Assembly (NCBI GenBank): GCA_032622095.1
Contig: CP136068.1
Location: forward strand, 162,085,465-162,149,464
DNA length: 64,000 bases
Direction: 5' to 3'
DNA from: Siphonodentalium dalli
Lineage: Eukaryota > Mollusca > Scaphopoda > Gadilida > Siphonodentaliidae
Position numbers and translations under genes: made by a program
Notes under the pieces: generated by a model
Told to the model about the DNA's origin: nothing
What the model saw: the letters and a program-made list of their open reading frames with translations, nothing else
Database searches by the model: none
Shown: positions 51,201 to 61,832 of the stretch, piece by piece
Position numbering within the stretch: the stretch's first letter is position 1
Layout of the letters: each line of letters starts with the position of its first letter

Positions 51201-52425
51201 ATGGCAGTGAAATATGGTGTTTCGAATCACACAAGTCCATTGAAACAATACACTTGAAATTCTGCAAATTCCTGCTAAATATGAAAACCAGTACCCCAAA
51301 TTATATGGTATATGGTGAGTTGGGAAGACACCCATTATCTGTGGAAATTAAATCTAGGGCGCTGTCATATTGGTCCCGACTTATTTCCGAGGATGGATCC
51401 CAATTAGCGAAACAGATGTACCGCATTTCGTTAGAACTCTACAATAGTAACCCCGACAGTAATGTCTATCTTAAGTGGATACATTATATTGAAAACACAC
51501 TTAGCGATGTCGGGTTTAACTATAAATGGTTATCACAGAATCCGCTATCAAAGAATGATATGATAGTTATCAAGCAGACACTAACCGACCAATTTTATCA
51601 AGAATGGTTTGGTTCCATGACTTCAAATCGCGGACATAACTACTTATCCCTGAAACATTACCCAAAAATGAGCCGTTATCTCATTGAAATTCCATATCAT
51701 CTGGCCGAATTCCTCATGAAAATTCGCACCTCGAACCACAGACTCCCGATTGAGAGGGGGAGGTGGAAAAATCAACCAAAACTAGAGAGACTATGCAACC
51801 TGTGCCAAATTGCTATTGGTGATGAATACCACTTGGTTATTCAATGCAAACAACTAGATAAAATTAGAGAGAAATTCATTCCTAAATATTACTGGGAGAA
51901 GCCGAACAGAGAGAAATTCTACCGATTAATATCTATTGAGAATATGACCATCCTAAAACGAGTTTGTATATTCCTGAAATGCGCATTTAAGGAACTAAGC
52001 TGTTTTTGATAACGGAATACCCACCGTGAGTAGTTACTAGATTGAAATTTGTATGAATGTCCAGCATATAAATTCAACAACAGTTTGGACTTGTTTGTAT
52101 TTGTCGGACGAATAACCACATAATTATGTCCACATATGCCCAAACATACATCGTACTGCCCGTGTCTCCTATGACAAATGAGGGAGATCGTATATTCTCC
52201 ACTCTACTCACTGAGGGGCTGACATCAGTGCGATGTATTCATAAATCTATATATAGTATAAGTATATAACAGTATATAACATATGGCGCATTCATACTTG
52301 TGTTGTGATGATGCGCGTGATTGGAACGCATCTGTATTCCTTCTGTATATTGTGTATATAATTATGTTCTTTGTTTTGCCTGTTTCATGTTAAATTATGA
52401 CTTGGCAAATAAAACTATTCATTAA
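47045..52425 (+). mobile_element. CR1/L2-type LINE, 5'-truncated but with intact ORFs, inserted in a MITE
   Basis: A 5.4-kb non-LTR element interrupts family A MITE copy 4. The MITE reads GCTTAAC up to 47044 and resumes AAATTATAAAATTG at about 52426; roughly seven MITE bases are missing and no target duplication is visible. The element begins inside ORF1. It encodes ORF1 (zinc knuckles and SGNH esterase-like domain) and ORF2 (APE endonuclease and reverse transcriptase), followed by a ~415-bp 3' UTR ending AATAAA (52408) and a short A-rich tail. An ORF1 esterase is known from the CR1/L2 group of LINEs (established knowledge); the clade itself is inferred. Confidence 0.88.
48212..52009 (+). CDS. 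LINE ORF2: APE endonuclease and reverse transcriptase
   Basis: 1265 open codons follow the ORF1 TGA directly, in the same frame, with no ATG at the boundary (first in-frame ATG about 48356). The endonuclease occupies about residues 106-380: Asn110, SETK with Glu137, GDFNAR (Asp246, Asn248), SVVDY and SDVH (369-372). Reverse transcriptase blocks follow: NNKAAGIDLIQNEY (629-642), SYRGITLLS, NQTGFRKKHSTTDN, FIDFKKAFD (Asp763), GLFQGEILSPLLFSFYVNDL and LLYADDTVIM (Asp874, Asp875). Near the C-terminus is a CNLCQIAIGDEYHLVIQC zinc motif. All catalytic residues seen are present and there is no internal stop, so the enzyme could be active. It nicks target DNA and copies element RNA onto it. Translation must come from readthrough or reinitiation. 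Confidence 0.92.
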   Translation: MSKSRASSSGCSTKQCSISLKQSPNDSDSNCVFNDVIANIHDSFYSNCMYASNDTVRASAISSQNTRCENMPMSYVGDLPTHTKPTLSLDNSSCISNEATCNTIKMLALNVCGLEKRLDYPDFIHMIDKYDVICFSETKAFIEDCIVIPNFKVYAAKGRKIGSGKRCGGIIIAIKSHLKYNVEHIQSDMKHVAWIRIVDRTLSILIGAVYIPPSGTRYSDDDWHLYIKRDLRKIRKFSDMVLLMGDFNARTKCLNDALDLDPEDLETATTINCELMSDLLYDETNFIAETEIPSRYSQDVGNANSYGYKLIHLCQFNDMRIINGRFGEDKGTGRLTCSDRSVVDYAVGCKRLLKSLENFRVNEFSPLYSDVHQGIHVEIKFRNIDEYEPNPNMHAQHEKTAQVKPKRWKPELARTFSDNVDKTEIAAVKASLEQSSSRQNANRDIIEDACKSISMILVNSAKDTFGLSKGSNPIEKREKPNQPWFDSECKEKRKAMHKARVYYHHNKTSRNKECLNVAGKEYRKTMDRRIKETKTSNITELRKSLSKSGKSFWDKLKELTGRNNASDEKSRKPSLESFVEHFKELNETSDDDNNLKPIIDEIFDENWESNINAEITEAEIEDAINNLKNNKAAGIDLIQNEYMKTTVDHMMPLYKLLFNLILDTGYFPQDWASGVINPIYKKSGNRSCTDSYRGITLLSCFAKLFTSILNKRLSALSDEGNLIGDNQTGFRKKHSTTDNIFILYHIIDLYMSRGKKLYCTFIDFKKAFDTIWREALYFKILKKDINGKIFNVIRDMYTQIKCCVKDRNNLSGFFASNVGLFQGEILSPLLFSFYVNDLQNFLNDCAISNLCLLDNVGSEKLGFFIKLLCLLYADDTVIMTENQNDMHRALQAFHDYAEAWNMQVNISKTKVVIFCKKMPKKMPVFFYNNSQLEVEKEFKYLGLELFYNGRFCRAIKRNGVIGTKAMYGLLNKVRKLDIPIDLMLMLFDTLVLPVLNYGSEIWCFESHKSIETIHLKFCKFLLNMKTSTPNYMVYGELGRHPLSVEIKSRALSYWSRLISEDGSQLAKQMYRISLELYNSNPDSNVYLKWIHYIENTLSDVGFNYKWLSQNPLSKNDMIVIKQTLTDQFYQEWFGSMTSNRGHNYLSLKHYPKMSRYLIEIPYHLAEFLMKIRTSNHRLPIERGRWKNQPKLERLCNLCQIAIGDEYHLVIQCKQLDKIREKFIPKYYWEKPNREKFYRLISIENMTILKRVCIFLKCAFKELSCF

Positions 52426-52673
52426 AAATTATAAAATTGTTAAAGAATGTTTTTAGGCCAATGCATTCTCTTATATATGCGAGGCGACCTATGGTCGACT
52501 CGCATATATACGAGAATGCATTGGCACAGGGCATAACTGTAACCATCACAATGTGGTCAAGGAGCCGGTTCCAATGATATCCATATTTGTATGGTTCTAT
52601 TGAGACAGACCCAAGATAATTTAGGCTGTTGAAGCTTTATTTGGCCGGTTTGGCCGGTTTGTTGGGTAAAGGG
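52426..52673 (-). mobile_element. Family A MITE copy 4, right part
   Basis: It resumes with spacer text (ATTGTTAAAGAATG), then the second palindrome (about 52457-52527), the long shoulder (ATGATATCCATATTTGTATG) and the end TGTTGGGTAAAGGG at 52673, followed by TTAA (52674-52677). Together with 46945-47044 it makes one MITE. Confidence 0.88.
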
Positions 52674-52737
52674 TTAAGTAGAAACACAGCGCGCATACAA
52701 CTTACAGTTTATCGCATATATATCCGTGTTATTTTTG

Positions 52738-52845
52738 AGAACGACAGCTCACTGAGCGAGAACGACAGCACACTAAGCGAGAACGACAGCACACTAAGCG
52801 AACGACAGCACACTGAGCGAGAACGACAGCCCACTAAGAGATTCG
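52738..52845. repeat. Minisatellite, ~22-bp unit, about five copies
   Basis: The unit is GAGAACGACAGCACACTAAG C, with ACTGAGC and a shortened AGCGAACGACAG variant. Confidence 0.88.
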
Positions 52846-52884
52846 GGACGTAATCTCCAAGCTTGCAGATATTACCAATAATAA

Positions 52885-53035
52885 AAGCGGAATTTGAGAA
52901 AATATTTAACGTATGTTCGTTCGTCACTCTACTTCTTAATATACCATCAACACTCAACATCTGTTTAAAAATATACCGACCGTTTATTATCGTTATTTCT
53001 GTTTTGGCACACGCGATATGTGGTCCTTAAAAAAG
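52885..53035 (+). repeat. Interspersed repeat family H, copy 1
   Basis: ATATTTAACGTATGTTCGTT, CTTCTTAATATACCATCAAC, CATCTGTTTAAAAATATACC, TTTTGGCACACGCG and TGTGGTCCTTAAA match 59395-59530 in order. Confidence 0.75.
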
Positions 53036-53522
53036 TTCAAGAAGGTTGACAAGGCGTTTAGTCTTGTTCGACATCAATTAAACACCCTTTCGGTTCGAGA
53101 TACATATTTCCAAAACACATGACGACAGCTTGAAGAACTGAATTGAATTGTTAAAGTGGCACGCTTATTTTTAGTTTGTAATGTTATTTTTACTTTGAAC
53201 ACGCACTCGACGCTGCCCTAGCACTCGTGCCGTATCAACACACCCATTAACACATTCATGTTGTTCTGTGTATTTATTTAGTTTTTGCCAGTTTTCTTAT
53301 CGCTAAACACCTCTACATTCTTCCTAGATCGATATAAATGTTTAATCTTCTGACCGATATATGGTAAGAAGAACAAAAAACAAATAAAAAACTTAATGAC
53401 AATAAACAACAGCTGTCAGTAGACCTATGAGGTAATGCATGGCGTCTCGATTCACCACGCTCCTAGGGTGTATACTGCGAGGCTGCTCTAGCGATGTCAT
53501 AGGAGTTATGGGGTAACTTTGA
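53036..53522. other. No recognised feature
   Basis: Ordinary AT-rich text between repeats. Confidence 0.4.
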
Positions 53523-53526
53523 TTAA

Positions 53527-53917
53527 CCCTTTACCCAACAGAAGGGCCCTGTGCCAATGCATTCTCTTATATATGCGAGTCGACCATAGGTCGCCTCGCA
53601 TATATAAGAGAATGCATTGGCTTAACACATTACAAATTATAAAATTGTTAAAGAATGTAAGAAAAAATGGTAAAAAGTGTTAAAAAAAGATTTTTTTTAG
53701 GCCAATGCATTCTCTTATATATGCGAGGCGACCTATGGTCGACTCGCATATATAAGAGAATGCATTGGCACAGGGCTAACTGTAACTATCACAATGTGGT
53801 CAAGGAGCCGGTTCCAATGATATCCATATTTGTATGGTTCTATTGAGACAGACCCAAGATAATTTAGGCTGTTGAAGCTTTATTTGGCCGGTTTTGGCCG
53901 GTTTGTTGGGTAAAGGG
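53527..53917 (-). mobile_element. Double-hairpin MITE, family A copy 5
   Basis: TTAA flanks at 53523-53526 and 53918-53921. Ends are CCCTTTACCCAACA and TGTTGGGTAAAGGG. Palindromes lie at about 53553-53622 and 53701-53770, both intact. Opposite orientation to copies 1-3. The spacer TGTTAAAAAAAGATTTTTTTT makes a small extra hairpin. Confidence 0.9.
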
Positions 53918-53929
53918 TTAATATGATTA

Positions 53930-54720
53930 CGTCAGTACGTATGGACAACCCAAAACACCTACGCGTCCATCTATAAAATGATAAATGTATGTTTCATATG
54001 AGTGCCTGTATTTCTGGACAACTTGGAATATACGATCACGTCAGTGGTATACGTATGGACCGTAGGACGGCGACATGTCACTCTGTGTCCAAAGATTCGC
54101 TATTCCCAAGGTTCAATATACCGAAGTTTCGCTATTCCCAAGGTTCTCTATATTCCTCGATATTCAGAAGGTTTTTATAACTTGTTATTTTGAAGTTTCA
54201 TTCTATATTCTAAAGTACTGAGAGGATTCTTTATAATAAGACTCTTTTTATGAAGGAAATAACTTAAAGGTACTCAATACGATAAGACGCTGCTAAATTA
54301 CTCTTTCTTTGGCTTCGGTGGGGAAAAAAATATTTGATTAGAGTCGAGGAACCCACCGATCAAAGCTCAGAGTAATTAGATATCGATCTTTGCAGTTTGC
54401 TATTTTTATTGTTTCTGGGCCTGATCGTGCCAGAAGGACGAGGTCAAACGGGCGGTCTTCCAGATATAGATGGATAACTGTAAAATTGTGGTAATAATAA
54501 CATCTTGGTATTAGAGTTGTCCATATTTTCTGATTAAATACGCCCAGAATAGCAAACCTTCAGAATAACGAACCTTCTGAATAAGAACCTTTGGAATAGC
54601 GACCCTTCGGAATATGGAACCTTCGGAATAATGAACCCGATCCTGTATGAAGAGCCCATGACACGTCCATCAATAAATGTATACATGTTTCATGGGACTG
54701 TTTATATATACATATATACA
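53930..54720. repeat. Inverted repeat with AAGGTTC/GAATA tandem arms, enclosing a family G fragment
   Basis: The left arm at about 54090-54180 repeats TTCGCTATTCCCAAGGTTC-like words. The right arm at about 54548-54640 repeats the complement (AACCTTCGGAATA, AATAGCGACCCTTCGG), and GTCCATC-ATAAAATG-like text flanks both sides. Between the arms lies a diverged family G fragment (54265-54500). It looks like a foldback element invaded by a MITE. Confidence 0.55.
54265..54500 (+). mobile_element. Family G MITE, partial
   Basis: AAAGGTACTCAATACGAT, GGCTTCGGTGGGGAAAAAAA, GTCGAGGAACCCACCGATCA, AAGCTCAGAGTAATTAGATA, AGATGGATAACTGTAAAATT match one half of the copies at 55143 and (inverted) 43134. Confidence 0.7.
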
Positions 54721-55142
54721 ACTGGAGTAAAGTTGAGACCAACCTGTCTTTGTTAATGTTGGTGCCCAGATTTCAACGAAATTTGGTGTGGTGATTCAGG
54801 GTGCCCTGGCAGAGTGTATAATGGCGTTAGTTTTTCTAAATTTTGATTTAAACAAATTTAAATGAATAAAAAAATATGAATATTTAGGTACAAATAAACC
54901 TATTTGCACGAGAATATGTTGCAGCACCAGATATAGAGGAATGTGGGCCACAGTTAGACATTGTGAGATATTGCCTCTAACATTTCTCTAATTTCCAGAC
55001 CAATATCCAGTCAAGAGATATTAGCCATATTGCACATGTTACTATATTTGTTCAAAATGCAATCATCAGGTGAAGGTTGAATCTGGCCAAGCGACCAATT
55101 TTCAAGGCAAAATTCAGTATTTTATTTAATTTTTGCAATTTT
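54721..55142. other. No recognised feature
   Basis: Nothing seen. Confidence 0.4.
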
Positions 55143-55572
55143 AAAGGTACTCAATCCGAATTAACCCTCGCAGATTACTATTTTCTTGACTTCGGAGGTG
55201 AAAAATATTTCATTCAAGTCGAGGAACCCACAGCATCAAAGCTCAGAGTGATCACATACCGATTTTTATAATCTATCTTTTTAATTTTGGTCGCCCAGCA
55301 AACAGCAGACCGTATACATTCTCTGACCAAATTGCAGATGAAGATGGATAACTCTAAAATCAAATTGTTTTTTTTTGTGTGTGTCAGATGTTTGACAAAC
55401 CAGCAATATTCGTTGAGCAAAAAGTTGATAAGTTACCTTTTTTTTTTATTTTATGCTATAATTGACTGCGGTTAGCATTATTTTCGAGCAATTAATCGAT
55501 TCTGTCAACTGAAGCGGCATTTCAAAAAATCTGATGATATGGGGACTATTGATTCGGATTGAGGACCTTTAA
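55143..55572 (-). mobile_element. Family G MITE, complete copy 2
   Basis: Ends AAAGGTACTCAATCCGAATT and GATTCGGATTGAGGACCTTT are inverted repeats, possibly within TTTAA. The body matches 43134-43586 in reverse orientation (TCAAGTCGAGGAACCCACAG, TTTGACAAACCAGCAATATT, AATCTGATGATATGGGGACT). Confidence 0.8.
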
Positions 55573-57830
55573 GGGAAAAATATCTTTATTGGATAAATTT
55601 ACATATAATACTGAATACATTTTTATGGAAACGGGGATTTATTGCATATTTCACATAGCCACATCTGATTTGTTAATATTTATAGAGGTTTATGTATGCT
55701 TGACTTTCAGCGAGTTACATGGATGGGGCACAATGCCTCAATGAGACACAATTTATGGCCTGTGGTAGGATCCAACTTCAGTAGATGATAGGCACTTCGA
55801 AAAGGAATGACATAATTTGCCAAATGACTACTGTTTTGGGGCTGGAGTGGATAAATAATTTAGATCAAACAAACTGATGCCATTGTGCAATAGTGGTATG
55901 TTCGGGGCGTTTCCTATACGGTTACTACGTAGGGTGACCCCTTCTGTGAAGTAGATGACGAGGAACAAGTATTAAGGGTGGTCCCAGCTCGAGATTGCAT
56001 GCTTGTTCGTAACTTTTGTGAGCTTATATTGTACTCTCAGATGTCTAATCATTGTGATGGTCAATAATAGTGATAGCGGAATCCTAGACTGAAATTAACA
56101 ATATTGATGGAAATTTAATTCTATTTAATTCTATTTCAATTCAATTCAACTAAGTTGGCCTGGAATTATTATGTTTATCATACATATTATTCCAATCCCA
56201 ATGAATGCCAATGTGTCAAGTCGACAATAGCAAGTATGCAGGGATATGTTTAATAATTTTTCCACAAATAGCCACTAGTTAATATATATGCTAGCCATGC
56301 TGATCAAGCTTAATGCTTAATGTTTAAATCGCTTAATGCTTAATGTTTAAATCGAGAACACAGTGTTAAAATCATGAATTGATTTAATATGTGAGAATGC
56401 TAAAACTAATCACTGTGCATTATAATTATTATATTTAACTTGATAGTCCATCCCAGGAAACAGAATTCATACACCCCTATGGAAAGTTGGCCCGGGGCAT
56501 ATCCTCTCACCAGTCACTGCATGAACTCTGCAGTGTGCCGAGACCAAGTGAGATTGGGAGATGTTCTTTTCCTTCACTCAACAAGAAGATAAATGACTCA
56601 CTTTGTTAGTCACCAATTCACTGGGCTTCACATGTTTGTTACATCTGTGTGTCGACTGCTCTGTAGATGGCTAGAATTGTATTTTGACCTGAGTCACAGT
56701 GCGTGTGTGAGGCTCAGTGAGCCCGAAGTCGTTGATAACTAAATTTACTAATCTGTAATCACTAAATTGACTAATACAATCCTAATATTATTAGAGTATA
56801 GGCCACATGACCGCTTTCACCGATTACTGCCTACACAATTTCCAGCTACGCGCTACGTTCAACGGTTCGTGGCTGAACTACACTGTATCAGTATAGTAAA
56901 TGAGTATATCAGTCAGCTCTAAAATATTCATTTTCTGATTTCCTTGACACAAGTTGAGGCTTGACCTGACAGTGTTAGATATTAACAATTAATTGACTAT
57001 TTAGAGAAGTAGTTAGTAGACTGAACAATTTGCCGCTTGCACTAAGTTGCAGTTGCAACTCTAAGTCTAACCAGTCCAGGCGAAAACAGACCTAAAATTT
57101 AACAATAACAGAACAAGTCAAATGGCCGTGGTGATCAGTCTGCACTGACCAGTCCACATTCCACTCCAGTAACCTTCATTTTCATATTTTTTTCAGTCAC
57201 AGATTCGTCATTGAGCTTCTTTCCGACTCTAAAGTCATTCCAGTAATGGGCTCGTTGTGCTATCTTCGCTAAAGCTTTCTCATTTGTTCCTAACGATTAC
57301 GTGCTGTGATACCGTTGTACATTTAAAATACGAGCGATAACAATAACAAGCAATTCAATTTCAAATTTCGCAAATAAGAGAGCGCCACCATTTTGTAACG
57401 AAATTACGTCATCATTTCCAACGTTGCTATGGCCTGCCAGGGGGACGTATTTTCAAACCGTAACGCCACGGAATATGGAGATGTTTGCCGAATGCTATGC
57501 GCCCGTGTCAGCTAAATCCACATTAAGCATTTAATTTTGAATAAGGTTGATTTTGTTTTCAAATTTAATAGTGTTGCTATAGGGAGGCTGATCGAAGAAG
57601 AAAAATAAATCCGTTTTATTAATTTGTCAATTCTATTCCAACATGGCGGCCACCACTGGGGCCCATAGGTCTGAATCGCCCTGATGTAAAAACAATTTTT
57701 TCATGTTGACGGAGTATATAAATTAGTGACGTCACAACTATACTTTCGTCGCTTACGCATTACCGTAAAACAACCCTTTTGGGTTGTGAATAACGTACTC
57801 GCTATATTGCGTACCGGTTCGACTTTACAG
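55573..57830. other. 2.2-kb stretch with no recognised gene
   Basis: There is a short direct duplication (AGCTTAATGCTTAATGTTTA, AATCG, near 56308 and 56331) and ATTCTATTTAATTCTATTTC near 56120. ATTACGTCATCATTTCC near 57404 is CRE-like but isolated. No exon I can defend. Confidence 0.4.
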
Positions 57831-57833
57831 GAT

Positions 57834-57972
57834 GTATGTATTCGCGGATGTATCTTCGCGGATGTATCTTCGCGGATGTATCTTCGCGGATGTATCTTCG
57901 CGGATGTATCTTCGCGGATGTATCTTCGCGGATTTCGCGGATGTATCTTCGCGGATGTATCTTCGCGGATGT
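57834..57972. repeat. Minisatellite, 15-bp unit, about nine copies
   Basis: The unit CGCGGATGTATCTTCG contains TCGCGGA. One copy has a 6-bp internal duplication (CGCGGATTTCGCGGA). Coding-looking frames on both strands come from the multiple-of-three unit. Confidence 0.92.
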
Positions 57973-58120
57973 CTCATTGTTGCAGTATGAAACTGTTATG
58001 TCCGCTTTAATTGCTTTCGGTATGTAGGTGTGAACAGTGGCTGGGCCACTATTGAAGAGTTTATTGCGGGAAGACAATATATAATATAACACCTAACATT
58101 GCTGATGAAGTATGTCTCAG

Positions 58121-58218
58121 TTGGTGTTGGTGTTGTTGTTGTTGATGATGATGGTGGTGATGATGATGATGATGATGATGATAATGATGGATGATCATGT
58201 TGACGATGATGACGATCA
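58121..58218. repeat. Microsatellite (TTG)n then (GAT)n
   Basis: A run of TTG triplets at 58121-58144 is followed by GAT triplets to about 58218 with scattered interruptions. Confidence 0.92.
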
Positions 58219-58471
58219 GGATAACCACTCTGGTATATACACTGATGATCATACAGCATTATTATATGTAAATAGTGTAAATATGTTTGTCAACTCACGA
58301 TTGAGTTCATTAAAGCATACATTACATACAAGAATGTAGACTAAATGTCATATTGCGAAGTATCGGGGGTATATTTAATCCGATTAGTAGATGTTTGGTC
58401 CGCATTTACAGGCTTTCTGGTGTGGTGAATGAGAAACATTCAGTGATAAGCCGTAGTTGTTGTAATATTTT

Positions 58472-58830
58472 TAAAGTGGTATGAAACACTCAGGTTGAGT
58501 GATTAAATAGAAATGGAGAATAATCTTGCTCAAAGTAGTTATTTTTATGAATATTAATCCAAATTTACAATATACACCGTTGGTCTTATATATTTATTAA
58601 ATGCAATGCGTATCGATGTCGAAATAATTTTCGTTAGTTTATCGCCGATTGTTGCGTCCAGAAATATTTCATAGTTCAGACGGTGTTTTCTATGGGGTTG
58701 TATTGTCGATTTCTTTGATATTTTGGGCGATGTTAGTAGAATGCTACTTTCCCCAGTCGGCATACCGCCTGAGTACTAATTTATCAGTTTCACGCACCCG
58801 AACAGGTCCATAATATATCTGTAAGGATTA
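58472..58830 (+). repeat. Interspersed repeat family E, copy 2
   Basis: It begins TTTAAAGTGGTATGAAACAC and continues AAATGGAGAATAATCTTGCT, GTTAGTTTATCGCCGATTGT, CAGACGGTGTTTTCTATGGG, GATGTTAGTAGAATGCTACT, and CCCGAACAGGTCCATAATAT. The full length is shared with 12108-12475 and 62385-62750. Confidence 0.8.
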
Positions 58831-59394
58831 GTTGTATTAACGGAATTGTGAGGTGGTGCATTCATGAAACTATTCTATTTTATATTTTATATATGACTAA
58901 TAATATGATCTTGAGGCCGTTACCATTTCTAACTATGGTTTTCTTGTTACTGCGTTGTGCGTGTTCGTGTAGTGGAGTAGCTCTGATTATTGGCTCTGGC
59001 TAAGTTTGACAATTTGATTAGTCTATTTCCGCTTATAGTTAGAGACCAACATGTCGGCGCATGGCATAGGAATTAACAAACTAGTGTATGGGAATGCATG
59101 GTATGGCAGACTGACATGTAGCCAGCCTGGTCCGTCCGTTGACTAACCAGGAGAATTCCAAATGTCTGTTGAATGTATATCAATGGTACGAAGGAAACGG
59201 CAAGTTCGTTTCATGACTGATGGTCGAGAATTTTGTAAAAAAATTCTCAATTTCAATAACGAATAGAGTGATTTGTTAAAAAAATGGAAATAGAGCCTCG
59301 CGTTTCTATCAAAGGTACTAAATTATATGAGGTAATGCAGTTCATCGTTAAACTTTCCTTGCAGATACGACCATTAATGCAGGCAGAGTTCGAG

Positions 59395-59530
59395 ATAATA
59401 TTTAAAGTATTTTCGCTCGTCGCTCTTCCTCTTAATATACCATTAACACTCAACAGCTGTTTAAAAATAAACCGACAGTTTGTGAAGGTTATTACTCTTT
59501 TGGCACGGGCGAGTTGTGGCCCTTAAAGAC
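59395..59530 (+). repeat. Interspersed repeat family H, copy 2
   Basis: ATATTTAAAGTATTTTCGCT, CTCTTAATATACCATTAACA, AGCTGTTTAAAAATAAACCG, CTTTTGGCACGGGCG and TGTGGCCCTTAAA match 52885-53035. Confidence 0.75.
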
Positions 59531-59777
59531 GGAATATATTTGTTCTGCACAATTAAAACACACACTATGTCTGAGGTGGATTTTCGATATTAGACAGGTT
59601 CAACCACACGTACGTGTAACATGTGTTGTTATTCCAAATGGAAGTCAAACCTTCGCCTATACGTACACGGTCAAACTGATTAAGCTATGCACACATATCT
59701 ACGTAAAATGCATCCGTTTTGGTCGACTACCAACATATGATTTTCAATTGACCAGGACACATACCTGCGACAACGAT

Positions 59778-59860
59778 TATTTGATACGACAATCGGATGC
59801 GTATAACGCATACCACCAAAAGTTTGGTATTATGCGTTATCGGATACGATTTTCGTATCA
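59778..59860. repeat. Imperfect hairpin, ~32-bp arms
   Basis: TTGATACGACAATCGGATGC, GTATAACGCATACC pairs with TATTATGCGTTATCGGATAC, GATTTTCGTATCA around a short loop. A 125-codon frame crosses it, but no family is recognised. Confidence 0.7.
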
Positions 59861-60159
59861 GAATAATCAGGAAATTCCTATTACGACGTAATATTGGGCA
59901 TGCCTCTTCCTGCTCACCAGCAATCGCAGATGCAGTACCGATTCGATTCACAACCAACACCACACTCGCCATATAATATGGGATCGCACTTGCACTCTAT
60001 ATATGCCACAAAGCTCCAGTGAACCTATATATGACACACTATTTGATTACCGAATCGATGCGTATAGATATACTTTACAAAGCGTTCTTCATCAACATAC
60101 AGATCCCTGATAATCAGGTTCTGAAAGGCCCATTGCTCTTTCCGTTGCTTAACAGTAGG

Positions 60160-61124
60160 ATGCTTAGGGGTGGTTATGCCGTGGATACGACCATCGCAAT
60201 CTCGGATGGACGAGGTTGGCATGGGTTCTATCTCAGATATTGGCGAAATTCGGGATCGATGTTCAAACTTGATCTGAGCTATGGACATCTCAATGTGCCA
60301 ATCCTATCGATACATGGCCATTTCGATAAGAAGTGAGAACTTGTTCACGCTCACCGAATTAAGCACATATGAAGTTAGTAATGAATATAAGTGATCATAA
60401 ATGGCTATTCAAAAAGGAAGCCACACTCAACCGTCGACGGCATTGGAACAAAGACTGTGTATATTTTGTATGCTATTGAAAACGATAACCACTTTCTTTT
60501 ATAATGTAGTGCTTACCGCACACCACACCTCGAACTCATAGACATTATGAATACACAGTTCCCATACTTTGAAAGCATGACCCAAACAGCTTGTCAAAAT
60601 CTTATCCAACAATATTTCAAATACATGCACTGCAATTGGTAATATAATCCGAAGATCATTTTCCGCACACGATGAGCATCGTATCATAAATCAATGAATA
60701 TATATAAACGAGACGATCCTATATATATGCACATTCAGCTTTACTGAGGTTATGCATTACATTCTATTAATATCATTTATTATATTGTTCAATACACAAT
60801 GCATAATTATATGTTATTATGTATGCATACTGTCCTTATAAGGATGTTTTGCCAATTAAACTTATCTTATCTAATGTTAAGAAACAATAGACACTCATAT
60901 ACTGAGTCCGTGCCTCCACAACACTGACATATATATATACGTCATGCAGTACCAGTAATCGTAGGCTATGATCACATATGCAATTTCTGAGGAAGTGCAT
61001 TGTCCTGTTCCAATAGAATGACACATCCGTTATGTGTCAATATTCGAACCTATTGCAGACTGATACGCTTCCGAACTATTGGCAAAAGGGCTTCCTTTTT
61101 AATGATGTTCCCGTAGCTGAGGTG
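60160..61124. repeat. Tandemly duplicated ~960-bp segment, copy 1
   Basis: It runs from GTGGTTATGCCGTGGATACG, ACCATCGCAATCTCGGATGG, ACGAGGTTGGCA to GAGGAAGTGCATTGTCCTGT, TGTGTCAATATTCGAACC, CAGACTGATACGCTTCC. The same landmarks recur in order at 61833-62245 (shorter by a deletion). The joint between copies, at GGTTAGGTC, holds a hAT-like element. Confidence 0.68.
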
Positions 61125-61132
61125 GTTAGGTC

Positions 61133-61832
61133 TAGTGTTCGGTCCGAATATTCGAATATTCGCTCGTAAAAATAAATATTCGAATATTCGAATAATTATT
61201 TGACTATTCGAATATTCGAGAATAATCTCCGGATAATTGTTTCCTGGTTTGTTATTATAGTATGAGGGTCTGTTAAAAGTATAGTCTATTTTCCACTGAC
61301 CATAAACGAATTAATATGACGTAACTGTAACGTTCTGATTTGATTGGCGTCATGACGTCGAAATAAATTAATTGGCTCGGTGTAAACCATACCGTGCTTG
61401 CACGTGGTAAAAGGAAGCGGACATATAAGGCATCGTTTTGTTTTGTTTGCGCGTTGTCACTTGTGTGTATAATATGGCGTCAAATTCGAAGAAATCAGAT
61501 ATATGACTCACTTCACGTTGGAACCTGCAAGCTCAATCCAGATCATGTTCTTAGTTATTGTGGCACTACGACCAACTTGTGGAACCATGCATGGGACATT
61601 GACTACTTGAACTTCATAAACAGATAAACTCTTGCTATTAAGCCAAAATACTTTTTTCTCTCTTTTTTTGCGTATAGCATGTGCATGGACACATATGCTA
61701 TTTCATTAAATAATAAATTGGTTCCAAAATATGTTATCTATATAATTTTATAATTTATCTAAATATTCGAATATTCGCTCGTTATTTGAACCGAATATTC
61801 GAATACCAAAATCCGTCGAATACCGAACACTA
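61133..61832. mobile_element. Non-autonomous hAT-like element 2
   Basis: Left end TAGTGTTCGGTCCGAATATT; right end ACCGAACACTA. An 8-bp direct duplication GTTAGGTC flanks it (61125-61132, 61833-61840), the hAT-type target size. Just inside both ends are clustered ATTCGAATATTCG palindromes (61145-61212, 61763-61817). Length is 700 bp, with no transposase recognised. It sits exactly at the joint of the duplicated ~960-bp segments. Confidence 0.85.

Noticed and set aside
57726-58092. Two ~95-codon frames on opposite strands
   Set aside because: Both derive from the 15-bp minisatellite CGCGGATGTATCTT.
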